NCBI RefSeq assembly: GCF_900106535.1
Contig: NZ_FNOH01000020.1
Location: 23,535 to 87,534 of the forward strand
Length of the DNA stretch: 64,000 nt
Source: Myxococcus xanthus
GTDB taxonomy: Bacteria; Myxococcota; Myxococcia; Myxococcales; Myxococcaceae
Reading direction: 5' to 3'
Position 1 is the first letter of the stretch. Every line of letters starts with the position of its first letter. A model generated the notes under the pieces. That model saw only the letters and a list, made by a program, of their open reading frames with translations. It did no database searches and was not told the origin of the DNA. A program made the position numbers and the translations under genes. Shown piece by piece: positions 43,721 to 64,000 of this stretch.

Positions 43721-44520
43721 GTGCCTCCAGTTCTTCAGACATCCTGGCGCGGTTCGAGAAACTCGTCCGGCGGCGCGCGGTGTCCTCCGACCCCGCGTGG
43801 CGCATGGAGAGCGGGGAGGGCTTCCTCCGGGCCCTCGGGCCTTCGCCATCCCCTTTTGACAATTCCCTGTGTTGGGCCCACACGGATGAAGAGAACGTGG
43901 AGGCGGTCATCGCGGCACAGATGGCGTATTTCCGCTCATTGGGGCGCGCCTTCATGTGGAAGGTCTACACCCAGGACAGCCCCAGTGATTTGGAGACGCG
44001 TCTACTCCGAGCAGGGTTCGAGGTTCAGGCGCACGTGACGCTGGTCGTGCTCGACACGGCCCGCTCGCAGCCCGCGACCGCGCTTCCTCCGGGCGTCGAA
44101 ATCCGGCGCGTGGACGACGCCACCGGGCTCGCGGCGGCCATGAAGGTGCAAGAGGTCGTCTGGAGTCAGGACTGCCAATGGTTGCACGACGCATTGAAGG
44201 AGGAGCTGCGGACGCAGCCGGACACGCTGAGCATCTTCGTGGGGTGGTCGGAAGGACGGCCCGTGTGCTCCAGTTGGATTCGCATCGAGGAGGGGGCGCC
44301 CTTCGCCAGTCTTTGGGGCGGCTCGGTCCTCCCGGACTTCCGGGGCAGGGGCTTCTACCGCGCCATGGTGGCGGCGCGGGCCGAGGTGGCGCGTCAACGC
44401 GACATCGCGCACCTCTATGTCGAGGCGGGCGACATGAGTCGGCCCATCCTCGAGCGCCTCGGCTTCCAGGCGCTCTCCCAGGTGGCCAAGTGCATCTACC
44501 GTCCGCCTGGCGTCGCGTGA
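43717..44520 (+). CDS. GNAT-family N-acetyltransferase
   Basis: 267 residues from the ATG at 43717, coupled to the MFS remnant. The acetyl-CoA motif is seen in the C-terminal half, VLPDFRGRGFYRAMVAARAE, with AHLYVEAGDMSRPILERLGF near the end. The N-terminal part is less typical. Substrate unknown; could self-protect or modify the lipopeptide, but the convergent synthetase operon is separately transcribed. Confidence 0.8.
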   Translation: MSASSSSDILARFEKLVRRRAVSSDPAWRMESGEGFLRALGPSPSPFDNSLCWAHTDEENVEAVIAAQMAYFRSLGRAFMWKVYTQDSPSDLETRLLRAGFEVQAHVTLVVLDTARSQPATALPPGVEIRRVDDATGLAAAMKVQEVVWSQDCQWLHDALKEELRTQPDTLSIFVGWSEGRPVCSSWIRIEEGAPFASLWGGSVLPDFRGRGFYRAMVAARAEVARQRDIAHLYVEAGDMSRPILERLGFQALSQVAKCIYRPPGVA

Positions 44521-44555
44521 GGCGAAGCTCGCCCAGGCGCCGCACGGGGTGAGAC

Positions 44556-45191
44556 CTAGCGGATTCGTTTCAAGAAACCGCCGGGGTTGCTGGTGAAGAG
44601 GAGTTTCTCCCGGCTGCTGTCCCGCTCGAAATCGGGCGCTGTCGGGAGGAACGCCTCGATGGCCTCCATGGGCCCGCGCTCCACCTGGAACGTGTGCAGA
44701 GGGTGGCCGATGTTCGTGTCCTCCACGATGAGGTAATGCCCTGGCGACACCAGCGGGCTGTATAGGCGCAGCTCCTGGAGCACGTGCTCGGCGCTGTGGT
44801 CCGAGTCGAGCACCACCATCGTTCGGGTTCCGGGAGCGATGCGGCCGCGGACACGCTCGAGGATTTCCGGCGCGACCGAGGACCCCTGCATGTATTCGAT
44901 GCGGTGGTGCCGGGGCACGCTCTCCCGTTGGTCGAGGTCGATGCTGATGACCTGACCGTGGCCCAGGAGGTCACACAGGTGCGCGAAATAGAGCGCGGAG
45001 CCCCCGAACATCGTTCCCGTTTCGATGATGAGGTCCGGGCGCGTCTCGTGGAGGATCTCCTGGTAGATCCACAGGTCATGCGGCACCTTCCGGATGGGGA
45101 CTCCCATCCACCGCTCGCCTCCGCCGTGGTACTCCCGCGTGACAAGCGCTCCGAAATACAACGCATGGAAGTCGTCGATGATCTGCTTCAT
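44556..45191 (-). CDS. CmcI-like methyltransferase/hydroxylase family protein
   Basis: 211 residues. The SAM-type fold motif LIIETGTMFGGSALYFAHL and the metal-type motif VVLDSDHSAEHVLQELRLY match the cephalosporin hydroxylase/7-methoxylation (CmcI) and rhamnosyl O-methyltransferase family. The ATG overlaps the stop of the second synthetase (ATGA), which makes it a likely tailoring enzyme of the same pathway, perhaps O-methylating or hydroxylating the released product. Confidence 0.8.
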   Translation of the reverse strand: MKQIIDDFHALYFGALVTREYHGGGERWMGVPIRKVPHDLWIYQEILHETRPDLIIETGTMFGGSALYFAHLCDLLGHGQVISIDLDQRESVPRHHRIEYMQGSSVAPEILERVRGRIAPGTRTMVVLDSDHSAEHVLQELRLYSPLVSPGHYLIVEDTNIGHPLHTFQVERGPMEAIEAFLPTAPDFERDSSREKLLFTSNPGGFLKRIR

Positions 45192-48100
45192 GGCGTCGTG
45201 TTCCTTTCACTGCGCGATTCGGCGAGGTGTCGCACTCCCGCCAGGTAGGTGGCGGCGAGCCGTTCCACGGTGGACGGCTCGTGCAATTCGTTGCTGTACC
45301 GCCATTCGAACTGCAGCAGGCCGTCCACCACGGCGGCGATGAGCTGAAACACATGGCTCCGCCGGGCGGATGGGTCCCGGTCGGTGCCGGTCGACTCACG
45401 GGCGAGCCGGAACGCAGGGTTCTCCGTCAGCATTCGTTGGCTCATGTAATCGAAGCTCACCTCGGCGCCTGGCAGTGCGCCCAGCCTCCGCGCCAGCCCC
45501 TCCGTGCCGTTCATGTAGCGCAGCAATCCGTGGCCCAGGCCCTGGCCGGGCAGTTGGCGCAGTGAGCTGGCCACCCACTCGAGCGCCTGGGACAGTCCGC
45601 TGGCGCCGACGACATCCAGCCGGACAGGGACGTCCGCCGCCATGCAGCCCGCGGTGCGCGTGGGTTCGAGCCCCTCCAGCTCCGCGCGTCCGTGTCGCCC
45701 CAGGTCGACGCGCAGGGCGGCGCCCCCCATCCATTGAGAGAGCGTGTGCGCCAGCGGTGTCAGCAAGACGGCTTCCAGACCGCTTCGCGTCGCGGAGGCG
45801 TGCTGAAGCAGCCGCTGGGTCTCATCCTCGCGCAAGCTCATGCGCACGGAGCGCATCGAACCCTCTGAGTTGGTGCCTGGATGGTCGTGCGGGAGTCGCC
45901 CGCACGCGCCTTCGAGCTGACTCAGCCATGCCGTTGCCTCCTGCTCCAACCGGGGCGTGTGGGCGAGCGCGTGCAGGTGTTCGGCCCACGCCCTGAACGA
46001 GACCGGGGCTGGAGGCCGCTGGATCGACTGCCCCTCAAGGATTTGACGGTAGGCCTCCTGAAGCTCGTCGGTGAGCAGGGCCCAGGTCACGCCATCGGCG
46101 ATGAGGAAATGGAAGATGAACAGCAGCCTTCCAGGTCGGTGGGCACCGAGGTCGAAGGCCGCCACGCGGAACAGCGGGCCGTCTGTCAGCGTCAGGCTTC
46201 GTTGGAGGGCCTGCGCGGCGGATTCGATGGCCGGAGGTAGCGCGGTGTCGGGGACGGAGGACAGGTCCACGCGCGAGAAGGGGGGCGTCGCGGCGCTTCC
46301 CGCGTCGAACTGCTTCCAGCCGCTTTCGTGCCGCACGAAGCGGAGCCGGAGCGCATCGTGACGCGCGAGCAGCAAGCGAAGCGCCTCCTGGAACGCCTCT
46401 GTCTGGAGTGGCTCGTGCACATCGAGGAGCAGCGAGCGGTTCCAATGGTGCGGCGCGGGCACGTCCGACTCCAGGAAGCGCCGCTGGGAAGGTGTCAACG
46501 GGATGGGCCCTCCCACTGCAGTGGGGGCCGGTGGTTCGGGTTGGTCGCCGATGACCTCGGAGAGCTGGGCGATGGTTTGATGGAGGAGGAGCTGGCGCGC
46601 GGTGAGCCGCAATCCCGCATCGTTCGCTCGCGCGACGACCCGGATGGCCAGGAGGGAGTCACCGCCGAGTTCGAAGAAGTTGTCGTGGATTCCAACCTCG
46701 CGCCGCTTGAGCACCTCCGTCCAGACCCGGACCAGCGTCTCCTCGGTGGCGTTGCGAGGCGGGGGACGCGGCGCGTGGAGCGCCTCGGAGGCCTGCCAGC
46801 CGGACACCGCGCGGCGATCCACCTTGCCGCTGGGAAGACGTGGCAAGGACTCCCGCATCACGATGCGCGCGGGAATCTGGCTGGAGGGCAGCGTCGCCCC
46901 GAGGCGCAGGCGCAACGTCGCCTCTGCCAATCCCTGGACGGCGGGGACCACGTGCGCTTCCAGGTGGCCGTCGCCCGCGGGTGCTTGCCGATGCAGCACC
47001 ACCGCTTCTCGGACCTCCGCGAGCTGTTCGAGCGCGCACTCCACTTCGCCCAGCTCGATTCGAAAGCCCCGGACCTTCACCTGGTGGTCCCTGCGGCCGA
47101 GGAACTCCACATCACCATCAGGCAACAGCCGCGCGAGGTCTCCGGTCCGGTACATCCGTGCGCCTTCCCTTCCACTGAAGGGGTCGGGCACGAACGCCGC
47201 CGCCGTGAGCGCGGGCTGGGCCAGATATCCACGCGCGAGGCCCGCGCCGCCGATGAACAGTTCTCCCGGCGCGCCCGCGGGAACGGGGTGCCCGGATGCG
47301 TCGAGGATGTACAGACAACCTCCCGCCAGCGGCCGGCCAATGGGGACCCGGCTGGCCTCCACACGCGCCGTGGGTTCGCACACCGTGGCGGTGATGGTGG
47401 CTTCGGTGGGGCCGTACGCGTTGAGCCAGCGGATGTGGGAGGGAACACGCTCGCGCCAGCGCGCCAGCCGCTCGGGGGACGGTGCCTGGCTTCCCGTCAC
47501 CAGCAGGCGCACCGAAGGCGGAATCGCGACCGGAAGCCGGGGCAGCTCCTCCACCCATTCATGCCAGTACGGCGCTGGGATGTTCACCACGGTGACCGTG
47601 GCCTGCTCGAGCAGCGCCAGGAACTCGGCCACGGGTGGGGCTGCTCCGGGAGGGGAGAGCACCACCGTCGCGCCTGCTGCCAGCGTGGGGAAGAGTTCCT
47701 CCGCGGCGACGTCGACACTGAGCGTGGCGAAGTGCAACACCCGGTCCTCGGGACCCAGGCCGTATCGCTGCTGCACGGCCAGCAGATGATTCATCAGGGC
47801 GCCATGGGGCACGACGACGCCCTTGGGGCGGCCGGTGGAGCCCGAGGTGTGAAGTACGTAAGCCGCGTTCTCCGGGCACACGTCGACGTCCAGGGGGACC
47901 GCCGGTTCGAGCGCGGCCTGGGCTCGCAGGACGTCGAGGTGGATGACGCGGGCCGGTGTACCGGATACGCCTGCCGCGAGCCCGGTTTGGACGAGCACCA
48001 CCGGCGCCTCGACGCCTTCGATGAGCGACAGCAGCCGCTCGCGGGGCGCGGTGGAGTCCAGGGGAACGTAGGCCGCTCCGGCCTTGAGCACGCCGAGCAT

Positions 48101-51100
48101 GGCGACAATCGCGTCGACGGAGCGCTCCGCACACAGGGCGACTCGCGTCTCGGGGCCCACACCCGCCGTGCGCAGCACCCGCGCCACCTGGGTCGCCCGG
48201 CGGTCGAGCTCTCCGTAGCCGAGCACCTCCCCCGGTGCCATCAACGCGAGGCGCTCCGGGTGGATCCGTGACTGCCGTGCGATGAACTGATGCACGCCAG
48301 GAAAGGGAGCGGCGGGCGCGGGGGACGTGGTGGACGCCGCGAGCAACGCCTGCCACTGCCTGCCTTGGGGCCGCGTCAACGCGGTGAACTCGCGTTCCGG
48401 TGTGGCCGTCAGGCGCTCCAGCGCCTGTTCCAGGGCGTGGGCGAGCCGCGCCACCGTGGTTGGCTCGAAGAGTTCCGCGTTGTACTCCAGCGCGCCCGAG
48501 TAGCCCTCGTGCGTGGGCCTCAGCCAGAGCGTCAGGTCGAACTGAGTGGTCCGGGTGCCTCGCTCGATGGGTTCCAATCCCAGATTGTCGACGGTGTGCG
48601 CGCCGCCCGTCTCCTCTTGGAGCGAGAACATCACCTGGAAGAGCGGGGTGCGGCTCGCGTCGCGCTCGGGGTTGATCGCCTCCACGAGCTTCTCGAAAGG
48701 GAGGTCCGCATGCGCATACGCACCCAGCGCCGCCTCGCGGACTCTCGCGAGCAGCTCCTGTCCGGTGGGGGTTCCCGTGAGGTCGGTTCGAATCACCACG
48801 GTGTTGACCAGGAGGCCCACCAGGCCCTCCAGCTTCGCGTGGGTCCGCCCCGCGATGGGCGTGCCAATCGCGAACTCCCGTTGTCCACTGAAGCAGCCGA
48901 GCACCGCGCTGAAGGCCGTCAGCAACACCATGTAGGGCGTGGCCCCGTGGCGCCGCGCCATGGATTCCACCGCTTCTGACACGGGACGCGGCAGCGCCAC
49001 CGCATGGGTCCCCGCGCGGAAGTTCGGTACGGCGGGGCGAGGCCGATCCGTGGGCAGCTCCAGCAAGGGAAGGCCAGCCAGCCGCTGCTTCCAGTAGGTG
49101 AGCAGCGTTTCCAGCACCGGCCCCTGGAGCAGGTCCCGCTGCCAGTGCGCGTAGTCGGCGTACTGGATGGGCAGCTCCGGCAGGTCCGCGTCGTGGCCGC
49201 GCCGCAGCGCCGTGTAGAGGGCGGCAAGCTCCCGGGTGAGCACCCGCAGGGAGCCGCCGTCCGCGATGATGTGGTGTAGCGTCACCGAGAGCACGTGCTC
49301 ATCGGGCGCCAGCCGCGCGAGGGCAACGCGCATCAGCGGGCCCCGGGCGAGGTCGAACGGCTGCTCCGCTTCCTCGGACAACAATTGCTCCAGCGCCGCT
49401 TCACGGTCGCTCACGGGGAGTGTGTCGAGCGCGAGCGTGCGCACCGTCACCGGGGCGCTCGTGAGGACCTCCTGAAAGGGGCGTCCCTCGGTGGCGGGGA
49501 ATCGTGTCCGGAGCGCCTCATGGCGCCGTACCAGCTGCTGGAAGCTCTCCTGGAGGGCCGAGACATCGAGGGGGCCACGCAGGCGCAGGGCCTGTGGCAG
49601 GTGATAGGCGCTGGTTCCCGGCGTGAGCTGCTCCAGGGTCCAGAGCCGCTGCTGCGCGAACGACAGGTCCCGCATTCCCTCCCGAGGCATGCGCCGCGGG
49701 ATGTCCGCGCGGTTCGTCGTGGGCTCCAGCGCTTCGATGCGGGCCGCGATGTCGGCCACCGTGGGTGACTCGAACAGCTTCCCCACCGGGAGCGTGACGC
49801 CGAACTCCTCCTGGAGCCTCGAGACGATGCGCGTCGCGAGCAGGGAGTGGCCTCCCAGTTCGAAGAAGCTGTCGTGCCGCCCGATGGGCGAGAAGCCCAG
49901 GCTCTCCTCCCATATCCCCGCGACCCGGCGTTCGAGCACGGTGCCCGGTGCCACGAAGGGCGTGGCGATGCCCGGGCGCTCGTGTCTCGCCAGGGGCGCA
50001 ACGGAGGCCGCTTCGGCGGTGGTGGCTTGCCGCGCAGCGGCCTGGACGCCCAGCAGGTAATGCTGACGCTCGAAGGGATAGGCGGGCAGGGGCACGCGGT
50101 GGCGGCGGCCTCCGGCGTGAAAGCCGTCCCAGTTCACCTCCACGCCCGCGACCCAGAGTCGTCCCAAGGCCTGCTGGACGAACGTCGTGTCGGAGCCTTC
50201 CTCCTTGGGGGGCCGCAATGAGCAGACCGCGACGCTTCCGGCCGGGCGGTCCGGGTGGCGGAGCGCGAGGGTGGTCAGGGTTCGTCCAGGGCCGGCCTCG
50301 AGCAGATGCGGAGCGTGCCTTTCGAACAGACACTTCAGGCCGTCGCTGAAGCGCACCGGCTCGCGCAGATGGCGCACCCAGTAGCCGGGGTCGGTGGCCT
50401 CGGCGGCGGAAATCCAACGGCCGGTGAGGTTGGAGACGAAGGGCGTTTTCGGGGCACGGAGCGGGACGTCCGCGAGCCGGGCGGCGAACGGCGCGAGCGC
50501 GGGCTCCATCATCGCGGAGTGGAACGCGTGGGAGGTATGCAGCCACGTGCAGGTGTGCCCGCGGTCCTCGAGGGTCTGCTCCAGCCGTTGGACCTCTTCG
50601 CGAGGACCGGCCGCCACGCACAGCGAGGGCCCGTTGATGGCCGCCAACGACAGCCGCCCGCCCAGCAGCGGCTGCAAGGTGTCGGCGGGGAGCGGAACGC
50701 TGAGCATCGAGCCTGGAGGCAGCTGCTGGACGAGCCGGCCCCGGTCTGCGACGGCGGCCAGCGCATCCTCGAGGGAGAACACGCCCGCGAGGCAGGCGGC
50801 GACGTACTCACCGACGCTGTGCCCCAGCATCATCGCGGGGCGGATACCCCAGGACTCCCAAAGCTGGGCCAAGGCGAACTCGACCGCGAAGAGGGCGGGC
50901 TGGGTGAACGCGGTTCGCCGCAGCAAGGCTTCGGCCTCTTCCCGCCGCGCCTCGGACGGGTGGAGGAGTTGCCGCACATCGAGGTCCAGATGGGGAAGGA
51001 GCAGCCGGGCGCAGCGGTCCAGGGCCTGGCGGAACACGGGCTCCTGTTCATGGAGTTCGCGCCCCATGTTCACGTACTGCGCGCCCTGGCCAGGAAAGAG

Positions 51101-52688
51101 GAAGGCCACAGCCTGCTCGCCGTCAGCGGCGCTGCCGGAAGACACCTCGCGCGGCCGGTGTCCGCGCAGCGCGGCGAGCGCGTCGTCCCGGCCGCGGCAG
51201 GTCAGGGCTCGGCGGTGCGTGAAGGCGCGCCGTCCGACCTGGAGGGTGAAGGCCGCATCGGCCAGTGGGAGTTCGGGGTGGGCCTCCAGGTGCCGGGCCA
51301 GCCGGTCCGACATCGCGTCGAGCGCCGAAGGCGTGCGCGCCGCCAGCACGAGGAGCTGGGTGTCTCGCGCGGGGCCGCTCGGCTCGAACGGAGGTGCTTC
51401 CTCCAGCACCACGTGCGCGTTGGTTCCGCCGATGCCGAACGAGCTGACCCCCGCGCGGCGCGGAGTCTCCCGCGCCGGCCACTCGGTCAACCGGGTGTTC
51501 ACATGGAACGGCGAGCGCGAGAAGTCGAGCTGGGGATTGGGGTGCTCGAAGTCCAGGCTGGGCGGCAGTTGCTTGTGCTCGAGCGCGAGCGTGGTCTTGA
51601 TGAGCCCCGCCACGCCCGCCGCGGCGTCGAGGTGGCCGATGCTGGCCTTCACGGACCCAAGCGCGCAGGCGCCAGGGAGCGCGTCCTCACCGAAGGCCTG
51701 GACCAGGGCCGTGAACTCGATGGGGTCTCCCATCGCCGTGCCCGTGCCGTGCGCCTCGACGTAGTCGATGGTGCGGGCCTCCACTCCCGCCATCCGGTGG
51801 GCCATGGCGATGACCTCCGCTTGTCCCTGGATGCTGGGGGCGGTGTAGCCCACCTTCTGGCGGCCGTCGTTGTTGATGGCGGTGCCGCGGATGACCGCGC
51901 GGATGTGCGCGCCTTCGGCCAGCGCATCCTCCAGCCGCATGAGCACCACCAGCCCCACACCGCTGCCCTCCACCGTCCCCTGCGCTCGGGCATCGAAGGC
52001 CCGGCAATGCCCGTCGGGCGAGAAGATGCCTCCCTCTTGATACAGGTAGCCGCCCACCTCCCGGGCCCGCGCGGACACGCCTCCCGCGAGCGCGATGTCG
52101 CATTGGCCCGCGAGCAGGTGCAGGCACGCGAGGTGCGTGGCGACCAGCGACGTGGAGCAGGCGGTCTGAACGCTCACGCTGGGGCCGCGCAGGTCCAGCT
52201 TGTAGGAGAGGCGCGTCGACAGGAAGTCGCTCAGATTGCCGATGGCCAACTGGAGCAGTCCCTCAGGCAGGGCCGCCCCACCGCGCAGGGCATCCAGCAG
52301 GTACGTGCTCATGCTGGCGCCCGCGAAGACGCCAATCCTCCCCGGGTAGCGCCGCGAGTCGTAACCCGCGTCCTCCAGCGCTTCCCAGGCACTCTCCAGG
52401 AACAGACGGTGCTGCGGGTCCGTGAGCTCCGCCTCGCGGGCGTTGAAGTCGAAGAACGCCGCGTCGAACATCGCGGTGTCCTCCAGCGCGCCGCGCGCCT
52501 TCACGTACCGGGGGTGACGAACGTGCTCCGCCGGCAGGTGGGCCGCGAGCAGCTCCGCGTCGGTGAACGTGGAGATGCCGCGCACGCCCGCTCGCAGGTT
52601 CTCCCAGAAGGCCTCGATGTCGCGGGCCTTGGGGAAGCGGCCCGCGAGCCCGACGATGGCGATGCCGTCGGGGACGGACTCCAGCGTG

Positions 52689-52696
<8 letters not shown>
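45188..52696 (-). CDS. Hybrid PKS-NRPS: KS-AT-carrier-C-A-PCP-E-like
   Basis: 2,502 residues. KS (about 10-435) has Cys180 in VQTACSTSL, His316 in EAHGTGT and His355. AT (about 530-830) has GHSVGEY and HAFH, the malonyl-CoA type. No KR, DH or ER follows, so the beta-keto group should remain. Carrier 1 (GGHSLLA, about 945). C domain (HHIIADG intact, about 1143). A domain (HTSGSTGRPKG near 1620; specificity positions read D-V-E-N-V-G-A-I-T, not assigned). PCP (GGDSLLA, about 2010). The last domain (about 2055-2490) is epimerase-like but reads HFLIADG, so the second catalytic His is Phe2197. No thioesterase. It overlaps the upstream synthetase by 8 bp and the downstream CmcI gene by 4. Confidence 0.95.

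Positions 52697-64000
<11,304 letters not shown>

Overview
The window is very GC-rich (strong G/C preference at third codon positions, many GTG/TTG starts) and looks like a chromosomal segment of a Myxococcus-type myxobacterium. Reasons: a LexA gene with a motif upstream that fits the Myxococcus xanthus LexA box as I remember it, a MYXO-CTERM surface anchor, many one- and two-component signalling proteins with receiver, PATAN/DUF4388 and PEGA-type domains, and a large lipopeptide synthetase. No tRNA, rRNA, CRISPR array or intact insertion sequence was seen.

Layout. 1-6.4 kb: an ADP-ribosylglycohydrolase-like gene (cut by the window edge) diverges from eno-surE-nlpD-like, followed by two envelope proteins (a FlgO/CsgG-like protein and a TPR lipoprotein). 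6.4-13.5 kb: lexA with its SOS box, divergent from a very large hybrid histidine kinase, a second membrane histidine kinase overlapping it, and a FecR-like protein. 13.5-24.0 kb: a promoter and a cyclic-di-GMP (GEMM-I type) riboswitch ahead of four exported proteins (beta-propeller, Ig-like protein, large SdrD-like/beta-barrel protein, MYXO-CTERM protein), probably one c-di-GMP-controlled surface locus. 24-36.6 kb: accessory signalling and metabolism (PATAN response regulator, two-domain MshEN/GAF-like protein, saccharopine-dehydrogenase-like reductase, a pseudokinase with a Gln/Ala/Gly/Ser repeat linker, HtrA protease, receiver-pseudo-histidine-kinase, agmatinase-like enzyme, ankyrin-bactofilin-like fusion, quinone oxidoreductase). 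36.7-41.9 kb: yacG, a CpsB-like PHP phosphatase and a YbhN-type membrane protein in one operon, a BamE-like lipoprotein, a tiny ribbon-helix-helix two-gene unit, a GDT1-family Mn transporter behind a yybP-ykoY riboswitch, and a VOC protein.

41.9-64 kb: a biosynthetic gene cluster read leftwards. The first synthetase (5' end outside the window) is fatty-acyl-AMP ligase, carrier, then three C-A-PCP modules; reading the specificity residues by eye gives Ser, Val and a Gly-like code. The second synthetase is KS-AT(malonyl)-carrier-C-A-PCP and a terminal epimerase-like domain lacking its second catalytic His. A CmcI-type methyltransferase/hydroxylase overlaps its 3' end; an aspartyl-beta-hydroxylase-like dioxygenase, an internally deleted MFS exporter and a GNAT enzyme flank it. 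The predicted product is an N-acylated Ser-Val-Gly chain extended by an unreduced malonate and one further amino acid; no thioesterase is visible.
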